The notes under the pieces were generated by a model that saw only the letters and a program-made list of their open reading frames with translations, did not search any database and had not been told where the DNA came from. From positions 124,001 to 188,000 of the forward strand of contig NZ_JAFMPY010000006.1 in assembly GCF_017353515.1 (NCBI RefSeq): DNA of 64,000 nt. The letters are read 5' to 3'. This DNA is from Jiella sonneratiae. Its GTDB lineage: Bacteria; Pseudomonadota; Alphaproteobacteria; Rhizobiales; Rhizobiaceae. The position numbers and the translations under genes were made by a program. Positions 34,229-44,692 of this stretch are shown here, piece by piece. Numbering within the stretch: position 1 is the first letter of the stretch; every line of letters starts with the position of its first letter.

Positions 34229-34630
34229 ATGGACCAGAGGACGTTTCCAGTCACCCGGAGCGAGGCCGAATGGCGTGCCATGCTGACCCCCGAACAGTAT
34301 CAGGTGATGCGCGGCCACGGCACCGAGCGGCCGGGCAGTTGCGCCCTGCTGCACGAAAAGCGGCCCGGCCGCTTCTCCTGCATCGGCTGCGGCCAGCCGC
34401 TCTTCGTCGCGACGACGAAATTCGAGAGCGGCACGGGCTGGCCGAGCTTCGACACGCCGGTGGAAGGCGCGATCGAGGAAACCGTCGACCGCAGCCATGG
34501 CATGGTCCGCACGGAGGTGCACTGCAGCCGCTGCGGCAGTCACCTCGGCCATGTCTTTCCGGACGGCCCGCCGCCGACCGGCCTGCGCTACTGCATCAAT
34601 GGCGTCGCACTCGAATTCGAGCCGGAGTGA
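34229..34630 (+). CDS. msrB: Peptide-methionine (R)-S-oxide reductase MsrB
   Basis: A 133-residue enzyme repairing methionine-R-sulfoxide in proteins. Zinc-binding pairs CIGC and CSRC are present, along with [11 protein letters not shown] near 64-74 and the catalytic Cys in RYCINGVAL near the C-terminus. It is a single-domain cytoplasmic form of normal length. The gene stands alone, divergent from the 6S RNA/fau unit. Confidence 0.96.
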   Translation: MDQRTFPVTRSEAEWRAMLTPEQYQVMRGHGTERPGSCALLHEKRPGRFSCIGCGQPLFVATTKFESGTGWPSFDTPVEGAIEETVDRSHGMVRTEVHCSRCGSHLGHVFPDGPPPTGLRYCINGVALEFEPE

Positions 34631-34757
34631 CGGCCCGCCGACTGCAGCGGGATTAACGTAAAGATCCACAACCTCTTCACTACCGTGGATAGTGAGGAAA
34701 TCCTGGCTATAATCGGCGGCAACGGGCCGGGCCGGACGACGCTCCGGCCCGGATCTC

Positions 34758-35657
34758 ATGCTTTGCCAAAGAGTTGTGTCGATGCCGTTCTATGCGTTCA
34801 TGCAGCGGATCGGATGGCCGCGGTCCTACCGCGGCAAGATCCTGGCGATCTGTTTCCTCGGAACGCATGTTCCGCTCGTCGCCCTGCTCGTCTGGCTCGC
34901 CGGCGACGGCCGGCTGCTCGAAAACCTGCCGGTGCTCCTCGTCGTTCTCGTGGCGACGCTGATCGGCACGGCGGCGACGCTTGCAGGGCTCGCCGCGATG
35001 CTGGTGCCGATCCGGCTGGCCACCGCCGCCCTCGACGACTACGGCGCCGAGCGGGCCCTGCCGGATCTCCCGACCGTCCATGGTGACGATGCCGGACGGC
35101 TGATGGCGAGCGTTCAGGCGACCATTGCCGAACTCGACATGACGATCGCGACCCTCGAGGGGCTCTCGGTGACGGATCCTCTGACCGGCCTCTACAACCG
35201 CCGTTGGATCGACGACAGGCGCGAGCGTCTCATCTCGGACGCCAGGCGCGAGCGGCGCCCGCTGGCACTCCTCGTCATCGACGTCGACCGGTTCAAGTCG
35301 TTCAACGACGAACACGGACACTCGATGGGCGACCAGGTGCTGATCCTCGTCGCCGACGCGATCCGCGACGGCATGCGAACCGGCGACCATGCGGTCCGCC
35401 TCGGCGGCGACGAGTTCTGCGTCCTCTTGCCCGGCGCCGACCGGGAAATGGCGGAAGGCGTCGCGCAGCGCATCCGGCTCGCCACCGAACTCGGCGTCGA
35501 GAACTTCATCGACCGCGAAGCCGGCAGCATCACCCTGAGCATGGGGCTGTCGCTTCTTCAGGTCGAGGACCGCACTTTCGACGACCTCGTCAAACGCGCC
35601 GACAGGCAGCTCTTCCAGGCAAAGCGCAGCGGCAGGGACCGGCTCTCGACCGGCTGA
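34758..35657 (+). CDS. Membrane-bound diguanylate cyclase
   Basis: A 299-residue protein with two N-terminal transmembrane segments (about 26-48 and 57-82), a short linker, and a GGDEF domain (about 135-299). The active-site motif is intact (RLGGDEFCVLL) and the product-inhibition I-site RTGD lies five residues before it, so it should make c-di-GMP and be feedback-limited. VTDPLTGLYNRRW marks the domain start. The start could also be the ATG at 34782. Confidence 0.92.
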   Translation: MLCQRVVSMPFYAFMQRIGWPRSYRGKILAICFLGTHVPLVALLVWLAGDGRLLENLPVLLVVLVATLIGTAATLAGLAAMLVPIRLATAALDDYGAERALPDLPTVHGDDAGRLMASVQATIAELDMTIATLEGLSVTDPLTGLYNRRWIDDRRERLISDARRERRPLALLVIDVDRFKSFNDEHGHSMGDQVLILVADAIRDGMRTGDHAVRLGGDEFCVLLPGADREMAEGVAQRIRLATELGVENFIDREAGSITLSMGLSLLQVEDRTFDDLVKRADRQLFQAKRSGRDRLSTG

Positions 35658-35666
35658 AGCACGGTT

Positions 35667-35699
35667 GCCCCGACGCCCCGACGCCCCGACGCCCCCGAC
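35667..35699. repeat. Short tandem repeat GCCCCGAC
   Basis: Three exact 8-base copies of GCCCCGAC and a fourth with one extra C lie just after the diguanylate cyclase stop, in the gap before the next gene. No function seen. Confidence 0.85.
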
Positions 35700-35767
35700 A
35701 CCGCGCGACGGCCGTGGCCCCGGTCTCGCCGCGCATACGCCCCGGCAGCACAGTCCCGGAACGAACG

Positions 35768-36217
35768 ATGACGGACTATTTCGCCTTCTACGGCACGTTG
35801 ATGCAGGGCGCCGGCGATGCCGCGACGCCCCGGACCGAAGGGCTTGTGCGCCGGATCGGTCCGTGCCGCCTTGCGGGCATCCTGCGCGACCACGGCAGCT
35901 ATCCCGGCTACTTTCCGATGCCGGCCGACGCGCGTGCGACCGGCGGGGACGCTGCCCGCGAGGGCCATGTCGTCGCCGAGCTACATGCCGTCCTGCGGCC
36001 GGAGGCCTTCGCTGTCTTCGACGACTGGGAGGGCTACGATCCGCGCGACGAGGCCGGGTCGCTCTATGTGCGCCGCCGGATCGCCCTCGTCGAGCCGGCG
36101 GGCGTTCACGCCTGGGTCTACGTCTCGCAGCAGTCGGAAGACGACCCGGTGCTCAAGGACGGCGACTGGCGGGCACATCGACGGCTGAACGGCGCGGGCG
36201 ATGCTGAGGGGTTTTAG
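35768..36217 (+). CDS. Gamma-glutamylcyclotransferase (AIG2-like) family protein
   Basis: A 149-residue protein with the GGCT fold. FAFYGTLMQG at residues 5-14 is the substrate-binding loop, and FDDWEGYD near 85 carries the usual catalytic acid. Such enzymes cleave gamma-glutamyl-amino acids to 5-oxoproline or act on related amines. It is convergent with dxs, with 23 bases between stops. Confidence 0.87.
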   Translation: MTDYFAFYGTLMQGAGDAATPRTEGLVRRIGPCRLAGILRDHGSYPGYFPMPADARATGGDAAREGHVVAELHAVLRPEAFAVFDDWEGYDPRDEAGSLYVRRRIALVEPAGVHAWVYVSQQSEDDPVLKDGDWRAHRRLNGAGDAEGF

Positions 36218-36240
36218 CGACCGGCCAGCCGGCCGCGGCC

Positions 36241-38157
36241 TTACGCCTCCATCTGCCGCTTCGCCCCTTCGCCGAGCGCCCGGAACACCGTGTCGACGAT
36301 CGCCTTCGCGTCGAGGCCGGCCTCGTGAATCATCGCCTCGGGCGAGGCCTGATTGACGAAGCGGTCGGGCATCGCCATCGGCCGCAGCTTCAGCCCGGCG
36401 TCGAGCAGCCCGTTCATCGCCAGGAACTGCATCACCAGCGATCCGAAGCCGCCGACGGCTCCCTCCTCGATCGTCACCAGCACCTCGTGCTCGCGTGCCA
36501 GCCGGGCGAGGAGGGCGGTGTCGAGGGGCTTGGCGAAGCGGGCATCCGCGACCGTCGTCGACAGGCCGAAGCCGTCGAGCTCCTGCGCCGCCTTCATCGC
36601 GTCGGCGAGCCGCGTGCCGAGGGAGAGGATCGCCACCTTCGACCCCTCCTTGACGATGCGGCCCTTGCCGATGGGAAGGATCTCGCCGCGGTCCGGCAGG
36701 TCGACGCCGACGCCGTTGCCGCGCGGGTAGCGGAAGGCGATCGGGCCTTCGTCGTGGGCCGCTGCGGTGCGGACCATGTGCTTGAGCTCGGCCTCGTCGC
36801 TCGCCGCCATCACCACCATCCCCGGCAGCGAGGTCAGGAAGCCGAGGTCGAAGGAGCCGGCATGGGTCGGTCCGTCGGCGCCGACGAAGCCGGCCCGGTC
36901 GATGGCGAAACGCACCGGCAGATGCTGGATCGCGACGTCGTGCACCACCTGGTCGTAGGCCCGCTGCAGGAAGGTCGAATAGATCGCCGCGAACGGCCGG
37001 TAGCCTTCGGACGCCAGCCCCGCACAGAAGGTCACGGCGTGCTGCTCGGCGATGCCGACGTCGAAGGTGCGCTTCGGAAACCGCGCGCCGAACTTGTCGA
37101 GGCCGGTGCCGGCCGGCATCGCGGCGTTGACGGCGACGATGCGCTCGTCCTCCTCCGCCTCGCGGATCAGGCTGTCGGCGAAGACGCCGGTATAGCTCGG
37201 GGCGTTGGCCTTGGATTTCGACTGGGCCCCGGTGATGACGTCGAACTTCGAGACACCGTGATACTTGTCGGTCGAGCTTTCCGCCGGCGGGTAGCCCTTG
37301 CCCTTCTTGGTGACGACGTGGACGAGGATCGGGCCGGACTTGGCGTCGCGGACGTTCTTGAGGACCGGCAAGAGGTGGTTGAGGTCGTGCCCGTCGATCG
37401 GCCCGACGTAATAGAAGCCGAGTTCCTCGAACAGCGTGCCGCCGGTGAAGAAGCCGGGGGTATATTCCTCCGTCCGCCGCGCGCCTTCGCGCATGAAGTC
37501 CGGCAGGATGCGGGTCAGGCTCTTCGCCCGGTCGCGGATCGTGCGGTAGGTCTTGCCGGAGACGAGCCGCGCCAGATAGGCGCTCATCGCGCCGGTCGGG
37601 GGGGCGATCGACATGTCGTTGTCGTTGAGGATGACGATCAGCCGCGCATCCAGCGCCCCGGCGTTGTTCATCGCCTCGTAGGCCATGCCGGCGCTCATCG
37701 CGCCGTCGCCGATCACCGCGACGACGTTGTTCGTCCCGCCCGACAGGTCGCGCGCCACGGCCATGCCGAGCCCGGCGGAGATCGAGGTCGACGAGTGACC
37801 GGCGCCGAAGGGGTCGTATTCGCTCTCGGTGCGCTTGGCGAAGCCGGAGAGCCCGCCCTCCTGGCGGATCGTCTTCATCCGGTCGCGGCGTCCGGTGAGG
37901 ATCTTGTGGGGATAGGCCTGGTGGCCGACGTCCCAGATCAGGCGGTCGCGCGGCGTGTCGAAGACGTAGTGCAGGGCGACGGTCAGCTCGACCACGCCGA
38001 GACCGGCGCCGAGATGGCCGCCGGTGCGCGATATCTGGTCGATGAGATCGGCGCGGAGTTCGTCGGCGAGCTGGGTGAGCTTCGATTCATCGAGGTCGCG
38101 CAGATCCTCCGGATGGGTGATCCGATCGAGGAGCGGCGTGTTGGACGTTTCTGCCAC
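36241..38157 (-). CDS. dxs: 1-deoxy-D-xylulose-5-phosphate synthase
   Basis: A 638-residue thiamine-diphosphate enzyme, first step of the MEP isoprenoid pathway (pyruvate plus glyceraldehyde 3-phosphate). Visible are [38 protein letters not shown] (TPP/Mg site), [10 protein letters not shown] with the catalytic Glu near 375, and GADGPTHAG. The GTG at 38157 with AAGG upstream is chosen; the frame extends 33 codons further without support. xseB follows upstream on the same strand, a conserved pairing. Confidence 0.96.
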   Translation of the reverse strand: MAETSNTPLLDRITHPEDLRDLDESKLTQLADELRADLIDQISRTGGHLGAGLGVVELTVALHYVFDTPRDRLIWDVGHQAYPHKILTGRRDRMKTIRQEGGLSGFAKRTESEYDPFGAGHSSTSISAGLGMAVARDLSGGTNNVVAVIGDGAMSAGMAYEAMNNAGALDARLIVILNDNDMSIAPPTGAMSAYLARLVSGKTYRTIRDRAKSLTRILPDFMREGARRTEEYTPGFFTGGTLFEELGFYYVGPIDGHDLNHLLPVLKNVRDAKSGPILVHVVTKKGKGYPPAESSTDKYHGVSKFDVITGAQSKSKANAPSYTGVFADSLIREAEEDERIVAVNAAMPAGTGLDKFGARFPKRTFDVGIAEQHAVTFCAGLASEGYRPFAAIYSTFLQRAYDQVVHDVAIQHLPVRFAIDRAGFVGADGPTHAGSFDLGFLTSLPGMVVMAASDEAELKHMVRTAAAHDEGPIAFRYPRGNGVGVDLPDRGEILPIGKGRIVKEGSKVAILSLGTRLADAMKAAQELDGFGLSTTVADARFAKPLDTALLARLAREHEVLVTIEEGAVGGFGSLVMQFLAMNGLLDAGLKLRPMAMPDRFVNQASPEAMIHEAGLDAKAIVDTVFRALGEGAKRQMEA

Positions 38158-38383
38158 CTCAAAACCTTTCAACGAGACTGACGCGGCCGCCCGCGGGCCG
38201 TTGGCATCGGATCGGGCAGCCAGGCCCGCGTGCCTCACGGCGCGCCGGCATTGCACTTAGATCGTTCACAGAGTGCGCTCTTCAAGCACGGGATCGCAAG
38301 CCCGGCCGGACGAGCCGCGGGAACGAGGCGCGCTCCGCCCCGTCTGCCGCCTTTTCGGGCGAAGAGGTGCGGCGAGGCCGGTC

Positions 38384-38656
38384 TCAGCCGGGATCGAGCG
38401 GCTCGGTGCCGGAGGGCTTGCCGGCGCGGTTCAGCTTGATCTTCTCCACCTTGTCCTCGGCCGCCGACAGCAGCCGCTCGCAGTGGTTCTTCAGCTTCTC
38501 GCCGCGATCGTAGATGCGGATCGAGACGTCGAGCGGCACGTCGCCCCGTTCGAGATCCGTGACGATGCGCTCGAGCGCGGCGATCGCGTCCTCGAAGCTC
38601 ATCCGCTTGATGTCCGAATCGTCCGCCGGCAGCGGCGCTTCACCGGTCTCCGCCAT
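38384..38656 (-). CDS. xseB: Exodeoxyribonuclease VII small subunit
   Basis: A 90-residue helical protein with the family core [20 protein letters not shown] and [19 protein letters not shown]. It joins XseA to form the single-strand-specific exonuclease VII. Its place between an HDAC-like gene and dxs is common in this order. There is a 226-base gap to dxs, in which nothing was recognised. Confidence 0.95.
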   Translation of the reverse strand: MAETGEAPLPADDSDIKRMSFEDAIAALERIVTDLERGDVPLDVSIRIYDRGEKLKNHCERLLSAAEDKVEKIKLNRAGKPSGTEPLDPG

Positions 38657-38723
38657 GGGCCGGACCTTTCGTCGTGGGTTGCGGTTTCGCCGGCCGGAGC
38701 GGGCGGGGCGTCGCGCCGGCGCC

Positions 38724-39650
38724 TCAGCCGGTCATCAGGCGCTTGATGTGGGCGGCTGCAGAGAAAGCCAGGCCCTTGAGGTCGTAGCCGCCTTCGAGCA
38801 GGCTGACCAGCCGGCCGCCGGCATGGCGGTCGGCGACGTCGAGAAGCTGGCCGGTCGCCCAGTCGAAATCGGCCTCGGTGAGGTTGATGTTCGCCAAAGG
38901 GTCGCGCCAGTGCGCGTCGAAGCCGGCCGAGACGATGACGAGATCGGGTTCGAAGGCCTCGAGTTCGGGGAGGATGCGCTCGCGCATCGCCGCACGGAAT
39001 TCCTCGCCGCCGTCGCCGGCCCTCAGCGGCGCGTTGACGATGTTGCCGGCACCGGTCTCGTTCCTCGCCCCGGTGCCAGGATAGAGCGGCATCTCGTGCG
39101 TCGAGGCGTAGAGGACCGACGGGTCGGACCAGAAGATGTCCTGGGTGCCGTTGCCGTGATGGACGTCCCAGTCGACGATCGCCACCCGCTCCAGACCGTG
39201 CACGGTTTGGGCGTGGCGGGCGGCGACCCCGGCATTGTTGAACAGGCAGAAGCCCATGGCGATCGCCCGCTCGGCATGATGGCCCGGCGGGCGCGCCGCC
39301 ACGAAGACGTTCTTCGCGCTTTTCGCCACGACGTCGTCGACGGCGGCGATCGCCCCGCCTGCGGCGTGGAGCGCCGCGGAGAAGCTCTTCGGGCTGACGA
39401 CGGTGTCGTTGTCGAGCCGGGTCAGGCCCTCGCCGGGGATCGTCGTCGCGATCCGGCGGACGTATTCTTCCGGATGGCAGCGATAGATCGCCTCGAGCGG
39501 CGCTTCGGGAGCCTCGGCGCGGTCGAGATGCTGGAACGCCTCGGCCTCGAGCGCCGCGGCGACCGCCTTCATGCGGTCCGGCCGCTCCGGATGGTCGGGG
39601 CCGGTGAGGTGCTCGGCGAAGATCTCGTGATGATAGAGCCGCGTGTTCAT
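38724..39650 (-). CDS. Histone deacetylase family (class II-like) amidohydrolase
   Basis: A 308-residue zinc amidohydrolase. The active site is intact: [19 protein letters not shown] with Asp and His zinc ligands near 165-175, [24 protein letters not shown] and LEGGYD. Bacterial relatives (HdaH, acetylpolyamine amidohydrolases) remove acyl groups from small molecules or proteins. The ATG at 39650 was chosen by comparison with family length. Confidence 0.93.
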   Translation of the reverse strand: MNTRLYHHEIFAEHLTGPDHPERPDRMKAVAAALEAEAFQHLDRAEAPEAPLEAIYRCHPEEYVRRIATTIPGEGLTRLDNDTVVSPKSFSAALHAAGGAIAAVDDVVAKSAKNVFVAARPPGHHAERAIAMGFCLFNNAGVAARHAQTVHGLERVAIVDWDVHHGNGTQDIFWSDPSVLYASTHEMPLYPGTGARNETGAGNIVNAPLRAGDGGEEFRAAMRERILPELEAFEPDLVIVSAGFDAHWRDPLANINLTEADFDWATGQLLDVADRHAGGRLVSLLEGGYDLKGLAFSAAAHIKRLMTG

Positions 39651-39713
39651 AACAAACGAGCTAGCGCCCCTCCCGCCCAACTTCAAACCGGCCGGCATCG
39701 GGGGCATGGCGGT

Positions 39714-40814
39714 TCACGCACGCACTGCCCCGACCTGGCCGCGATCTCGCAGATAATGGTCGGCGATGGCGCAGGCCACCATCGCCTCGCCGACCGGCAC
39801 GGCCCGGATGCCGACGCAGGGGTCGTGACGTCCCTTGGTCATCACGTCGACGGCGTTGCCGCCGGCATCGACGGACCGGCGCGGCGTCAGGATCGAGGAG
39901 GTCGGCTTCACCGCGAAGCGGGCGACGACGGCCTGGCCCGTCGAGATGCCGCCGAGGATGCCGCCGGCATGGTTCGACAGGAACTGCGGCCTGCCGTCCG
40001 GACCGGGGCGCATCTCGTCGGCGTTCTCCTCGCCCGACAGCGCGGCGGCGGCGAAGCCTTCGCCGATCTCGACGCCCTTCACCGCGTTGATCGACATCAG
40101 TCCGGAAGCGATGTCGGCGTCGAGCTTGCCGTAGATCGGGGCGCCGAGCCCGGCCGGCACGCCCTCTGCGACGATTTCCACCACCGCGCCGATGGAGGAG
40201 CCGCTCTTCCTGACGGCGTCGAGTTCCTCCGCCCAGCGGGTCGCCGTCTCGGCGTCCGGACAGAAGAACGGATTGCGCGGCACCTCGTCCCAGTCCCAGC
40301 GCGAGCGGTCGACCCAGGTCGCGCCGATCGCGACGAGGGCGCCGCGGACCCGCAGGCCGGGCACGACCTTGCGGGCGAGGGCGCCGGCCGCGACCCGCAT
40401 CGCCGTCTCGCGGGCCGAGGACCGCCCCCCGCCGCGATGGTCGCGGATGCCGTATTTGACGTCGTAGGTCATGTCGGCATGGCCCGGCCGGTAGCGCTGC
40501 GCGATGTCGGAATAGTCCTTCGAGCGCTGGTCGGTGTTCTGGATCTCCAGCGCGATCGGCGTGCCGGTCGAGACGTAGTCGCCCTCGGTCTCGCCCGGCA
40601 TGACGCCGGAGAGGACGCGCACCTGGTCAAGCTCCTGGCGCTGCGTGGTGTAGCGCGACTGGCCGGGACGCCGCCGGTCGAGCTCGGCCTGAATCTCGGC
40701 GACGGTGAAGCGAATGTTCGGCGGCATGCCGTCGACGACGCAGCCGATCGCGGCGCCGTGGCTCTCGCCCCAGGTGGTGACGCGGAAGAGGTGGCCGAAG
40801 GTGTTGTGGGACAT
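39714..40814 (-). CDS. aroC: Chorismate synthase
   Basis: A 366-residue FMN-dependent lyase, last step of the shikimate pathway. It starts [20 protein letters not shown], the family signature, with [20 protein letters not shown] near 105-124 and [12 protein letters not shown]. It lies 63 bases upstream of the HDAC-like gene on the same strand, so may be co-transcribed with it. The frame upstream of 40814 is not part of the gene. Confidence 0.96.
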   Translation of the reverse strand: MSHNTFGHLFRVTTWGESHGAAIGCVVDGMPPNIRFTVAEIQAELDRRRPGQSRYTTQRQELDQVRVLSGVMPGETEGDYVSTGTPIALEIQNTDQRSKDYSDIAQRYRPGHADMTYDVKYGIRDHRGGGRSSARETAMRVAAGALARKVVPGLRVRGALVAIGATWVDRSRWDWDEVPRNPFFCPDAETATRWAEELDAVRKSGSSIGAVVEIVAEGVPAGLGAPIYGKLDADIASGLMSINAVKGVEIGEGFAAAALSGEENADEMRPGPDGRPQFLSNHAGGILGGISTGQAVVARFAVKPTSSILTPRRSVDAGGNAVDVMTKGRHDPCVGIRAVPVGEAMVACAIADHYLRDRGQVGAVRA

Positions 40815-41175
40815 GGGGCAGTCGAAGCCGTGGCATGAACAGGGGACGAGGCCGTCTGCGACCTCTCTACGCGCAAAGCGCAAATCGACGCAAATCCCGT
40901 CTGCGAGGGCCTGAGCAACGCGCCGCCGCGGCAGCCGTCCGGCCGGCGTTCCGCAGGGCCGCCAGCCTTAAAGAATTGCTTACCATCGCGGCGAATCTTT
41001 CGATACAATTCGCCATGGCCCGGTACGACTTTGGACACAATCGGAGGCGACGTTCCGGGTCGGCGGACGGGAGCGGGCCGACGATGCTTCGCTCTCCGAA
41101 ATTGGCGGCACTTCCGACGCGAAGGCCGCAGGCCCGAATGCACGGCATCAGACGTGGCGAGCGAGGAGCAAGGTC
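40815..41175. other. Intergenic region upstream of aroC
   Basis: About 360 bases between divergent aroC and the DUF1344 gene. It should contain both promoters. No conserved RNA, repeat or small gene was recognised. Confidence 0.5.
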
Positions 41176-41424
41176 ATGACGAGACGGATTCTGGCACTTT
41201 TCGCAAGTTCGTTCCTGACCGTGGCACTGACGATCCCCGCAATGGCGGAGGAGACCGACGGTGTCATCGAATCCATCGATCGCGAGCACGCGCAGCTGCG
41301 CCTCAGCGACGGCGAGATCTACAACCTGCCGCCGGACTTCGACTACGAAGCCATCGCCCAGGGCATGACCGTCGTCCTGATCTACGACGCCGCCGACGAG
41401 CGGCCGCATCTCAGGGCGCTCTGA
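41176..41424 (+). CDS. DUF1344 secreted small protein
   Basis: An 82-residue protein with a signal peptide (to about PAMAEE) and a small all-beta domain starting TDGVIESIDREHAQLRLSDG, the DUF1344 pattern common in Rhizobiales. Its role is not known; the domain resembles short OB-like folds. It is convergent with the ABC ATPase gene. Confidence 0.85.
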   Translation: MTRRILALFASSFLTVALTIPAMAEETDGVIESIDREHAQLRLSDGEIYNLPPDFDYEAIAQGMTVVLIYDAADERPHLRAL

Positions 41425-41494
41425 CCCCGCGAGGCTCGATCCACCGCCGGGCTTCGCCGTTTTTCCGGCAGGACCGTTCGTCGCAGGACCGCGT

Positions 41495-42256
41495 CTACAG
41501 CACGCCCGAATAGCGCTTGGCGATCGCCGAGAGCGTCGCCTCGCGCCAGCGCGTGTCGCGTTCCGCGCGCGGCTTCGCGATGTCGTGGACGCCGCGCACG
41601 CGTGACGGGCGCTCGGTCAGGAAGATGATCCTGTCCGAGAGCTGAACCGCCTCGCGCAGATTGTGGGTCACCATCAGCGCCGTCGTCGGCCGCGCCGACC
41701 AGACGTCCATCAGCAGCTTGCGCAGCCGCGTCGCGGTCTGCTCGTCGAGCGAGACGAAGGGCTCGTCGAGGAGGAGCAGCGACGGACGCACCGCGAAGGC
41801 CCGCGCCAGGGCGACCCGGCGCGCCAGGCCGAGCGAGAGCTCGGAGGGATAGCGCGAGCGCATCTCGGCGAGGCCGAGGACGGCGAAGAGCTGGTCGAGG
41901 TCGCGTTCGGCCTCGTCGTCGGACAGTGCCAGGCGGACGTTCTCCTCGACCGTACGCCAGGGCAGGAGACGCGGCTCCTGGAAGACCGCCGCGATCCGCC
42001 CGTGCCCCTCGTCAGGCAGCCTGAGCCGCCCCTCGTAATCCTCGTCGAGGCCGAGGATGATCCGGAGCGTCGTCGTCTTGCCGCAGCCGGACGGGCCGAT
42101 CAGCGTCGCGAAGCTCGCCGGCGCGACCTCGAAGGCAATCGTCTCGATCGCACGGACCGCCTCGCCGTCTGCCCCGCGGAAGGTCTTGCCGCGGATCTCA
42201 ACCTCGAGCGCGTTTCGGCCGCCAGCGGGTGGAATGGGCTTCGAAAGGTTGGACAA
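41495..42256 (-). CDS. ABC transporter ATP-binding protein, nitrate/sulfonate/taurine type, with unusual signature
   Basis: A 253-residue ATPase: Walker A GPSGCGKTT near 54-62, Q-loop FQEPRLLPWRTV near 92-103, Walker B LLLLDEPFVSLDE near 160. The ABC signature, usually LSGGQ, reads LSLGL (SELSLGLARRVALARA). Other catalytic parts look intact. The ATG overlaps the permease gene by 59 bases, so the true start may be slightly inside. It forms an importer with the two genes upstream on the same strand. Confidence 0.9.
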   Translation of the reverse strand: MSNLSKPIPPAGGRNALEVEIRGKTFRGADGEAVRAIETIAFEVAPASFATLIGPSGCGKTTTLRIILGLDEDYEGRLRLPDEGHGRIAAVFQEPRLLPWRTVEENVRLALSDDEAERDLDQLFAVLGLAEMRSRYPSELSLGLARRVALARAFAVRPSLLLLDEPFVSLDEQTATRLRKLLMDVWSARPTTALMVTHNLREAVQLSDRIIFLTERPSRVRGVHDIAKPRAERDTRWREATLSAIAKRYSGVL

Positions 42257-43004
42257 GGAGGAACTCGATGATCAGCATGACCGCGACGAAGGCGAGTGTA
42301 TAGGCGAGGATCGCCGCCACGTCGAAGAGCTGGAAATAAAGGTTGATCTGAAAGCCGACACCGTTCGAACGGCCGAGCAGTTCGACGACGAGGGCGATCT
42401 TCCAGATCAGCGATATGCCGGAGCGGGACGCTGCGGCAAAATACGGCTGAAGCTGCGGCAGGACCACGTGGCGCAGCGTCCTGGCGAAGGAGAAGCGGTA
42501 GACCCGCGCCATCTCCTCGAGATCGCGGTCGAGCGCCCTTGCGCCTTCGCGCAGCGTCACGACGACGTTGGGAATCTTGTTGACGGCGATGGCGCCGATC
42601 GCCGCCGCTTCGTTCAGCCCGAACCAGATGTAGGCGAGGACGATCAGGACCAGCGCCGGGACGTTGAGGAAGAGGATCACCCAGGGGTCGAAGAAGCGGT
42701 TCGCCTCGCGGTTCATGCCGAGGAAGATGCCGATGGCCGAGCCGACGGCCATGGCGATGGCGAAGGCGCCGGCGACCCGCATCAGCGTCATGCCGAGATG
42801 GAAGAACAATTCGCCGGTTCGCGCGTCGCGCCAGAACGCCTCTGCGACCTCCGGCGGGGTCGGCAGCACGCGGCTGTCGGCGAGCGTCGCTGCGACCCAC
42901 CACACGGCAAGGAGACCGGCAAGTGAGACGATCGTGACGACGCCGGGCGCAAGGCGCGAGGGGACGGCGGTGCCCGCCGTCCCGTGTTCCAGCTCAAGAG
43001 CCAT
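42198..43004 (-). CDS. ABC transporter permease, nitrate/sulfonate/taurine type
   Basis: A 268-residue inner-membrane permease of the SsuC/TauC type, with about six membrane segments and the ATPase-contact loop EMARVYRFSFARTLRHVVLPQ near 165-185 (only the core E-A/G pattern is certain). Its start overlaps the 3' end of the binding-protein gene by 11 bases. Confidence 0.92.
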   Translation of the reverse strand: MALELEHGTAGTAVPSRLAPGVVTIVSLAGLLAVWWVAATLADSRVLPTPPEVAEAFWRDARTGELFFHLGMTLMRVAGAFAIAMAVGSAIGIFLGMNREANRFFDPWVILFLNVPALVLIVLAYIWFGLNEAAAIGAIAVNKIPNVVVTLREGARALDRDLEEMARVYRFSFARTLRHVVLPQLQPYFAAASRSGISLIWKIALVVELLGRSNGVGFQINLYFQLFDVAAILAYTLAFVAVMLIIEFLLVQPFEAHSTRWRPKRARG

Positions 43005-43986
43005 TCTTGCCGTCGTCGTAATAGGTGCCGGGCTGCAACGTCTTCGACGGCCCGACCAGCTTTTCGCCGCCGATCTCGGACAGAAGGCCGTAGAGCCGCT
43101 CCGTGTCGGTGCGCTCCTCGGCCGCCGACCGATCGGGGATGCCTTCGCGATAGCGGTCCCGCAGCGTGGTGAAGGTCTTCTCGTCCTCGGCCTTCATCAG
43201 CGGTTTCAGCGCGTTCCAGGCATCGTCGGAGCTCGCCAGCAGATCCTTCGTCGCCTGGTCGGCCTTCAGGAAGGCGGCGATCGCCCCCTGGTGCTTCTCG
43301 GCGAATCCGTCGCGGAACACCCAGCCGATCGAGGCGACCGGCCCGGACGTTCCCATTTCCATCGCCGCTTTCGTCCCGGAGATCAGCGTGCGGAAGCCCT
43401 CCGCCTCGAGCCGCGCGGCGTAGTGCCAGAAGTTCAGCACGGCATCGAGTTCGCCCTGCCGGGCCTTTTCGGTAAGGAGCGGCGGGGCGCCGTAGACCAC
43501 CGAATTCTCGGCCGCGAGATCGACGCCGTAGCGCTTCTTCGCCAGCGCCTGGATCAGCAGCCAGTTCTTGTCGAGCGGGCCACCGGCAACGCCGATGGAC
43601 TTGCCCTTGAGGTCGCCGAGGGTCTTTGCCGGGCTGTCCGCCTGCACCATCAGCGAGCCGACCGAGGTCGAGTAGGGCACGAAGGTGAGGTCGGTCCCCA
43701 TCGCCCGCTCCCGCGACACCCACAGCCAGTCGGAAACGATCATGTCGACCGAGCCGGCCTGCAGCGCCACGGCGGAGGCGTCCTCGCCGGCGAAGGGGAC
43801 GACGTCGATGGTGACGCCGGCCTTCTCGTCGAGGCCGGCCCGCTGCATCGCGTCGAGCTCCCAGTTGACGGTGCCGAATTTCAATACGCCGATCCGGATC
43901 GTCGGATTCTCTTCGGCAGAGCCGGGGGTGACGGTGGCAGCCAGGACGAGCGCGAATACCGCCGCGACGGCGCTTGTCAGCCGCAT
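42994..43986 (-). CDS. ABC transporter substrate-binding protein (SsuA/TauA/ThiY-like)
   Basis: A 330-residue periplasmic binding protein with a signal peptide (cleavage near TPGSAEE). It starts its mature fold with IRIGVLKFGTVNWELD and has AGSVDMIVSDWLWVSRERA near 82-100 and GKSIGVAGGPLDKNW near 130-144. GGGAGG seven bases before the ATG at 43986 fixes the start. The family transports sulfonates, nitrate or thiamine precursors; nothing in the sequence or neighbours identifies the ligand. Confidence 0.88.
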   Translation of the reverse strand: MRLTSAVAAVFALVLAATVTPGSAEENPTIRIGVLKFGTVNWELDAMQRAGLDEKAGVTIDVVPFAGEDASAVALQAGSVDMIVSDWLWVSRERAMGTDLTFVPYSTSVGSLMVQADSPAKTLGDLKGKSIGVAGGPLDKNWLLIQALAKKRYGVDLAAENSVVYGAPPLLTEKARQGELDAVLNFWHYAARLEAEGFRTLISGTKAAMEMGTSGPVASIGWVFRDGFAEKHQGAIAAFLKADQATKDLLASSDDAWNALKPLMKAEDEKTFTTLRDRYREGIPDRSAAEERTDTERLYGLLSEIGGEKLVGPSKTLQPGTYYDDGKNGS

Positions 43987-44101
43987 GACGATCCTCCCAA
44001 ATTCCGCGGTGCCCGGCGCCACCATAAGCGCTTCGCCGCGCTGTGGCGATGGTCCGACGTCCCGTTTCGACGCGGTGCGCCCGCCTTGCGATGCGAAGGC
44101 C

Positions 44102-44692
44102 TCACGACCGGGCGTCGATCGCCTCGGCGATCTCGTCGGCCATCTTCAGGAGGCGGACGATCAGGGGCACCACCAGGCTGACCGGAGAGGGCCTGCGGCC
44201 GCGCGCGATCTGCGCCTCGCGCACCTCCGCCGCGATCTGTCCGACGGCCGGGATGAAGCGGATGGCGAGGGAAACGGCGAGGCTGATCTTTCCGACGTCG
44301 AGGCCGAGCCGCGCGAGGGGCGACAGTCTGCGTTCGAGCGACGCGACGAGATCGGCGGTGCGGGTCGTCAGCGTCACCAGCCCGGCGGCGAGCACGAGCG
44401 CTGCGAATCGCAGGACGAGGAGGAGCGCTTCCGAAGGCGTCGAGAGCCAGAGCTGGGCGAGCGCCAGGAGGACGAGCACGAGGGCGACGGGCCTGAGCTG
44501 CGCAAGGAAGATGCGTGCGCCAAAGCCCGCCGCGAGATAGAGGCCGAGGACGAGCAGAAGCCCCCCGGCCGCGACGATCGGCGAGGCAACCGAGAGGAGA
44601 AGCGTCCCGAAGAGGACCAGCGCGAGGAGCTTCGTCCCCGCGCCGGTGCGATGCAGCGGGCTGTCTCCCGCGCGGTAGAGTCCGGCGATCAC
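44102..44692 (-). CDS. bioN: Biotin ECF transporter transmembrane protein BioN
   Basis: A 196-residue energy-coupling (T) component with four to five membrane segments and the coupling motif EAQIARGRR near 155-163. Start: the GTG at 44692, which overlaps the BioM stop (GTGA). With BioM and BioY it forms the tripartite BioMNY biotin importer. The frame upstream of 44692 shadows bioM and is not real. Confidence 0.9.
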   Translation of the reverse strand: MIAGLYRAGDSPLHRTGAGTKLLALVLFGTLLLSVASPIVAAGGLLLVLGLYLAAGFGARIFLAQLRPVALVLVLLALAQLWLSTPSEALLLVLRFAALVLAAGLVTLTTRTADLVASLERRLSPLARLGLDVGKISLAVSLAIRFIPAVGQIAAEVREAQIARGRRPSPVSLVVPLIVRLLKMADEIAEAIDARS

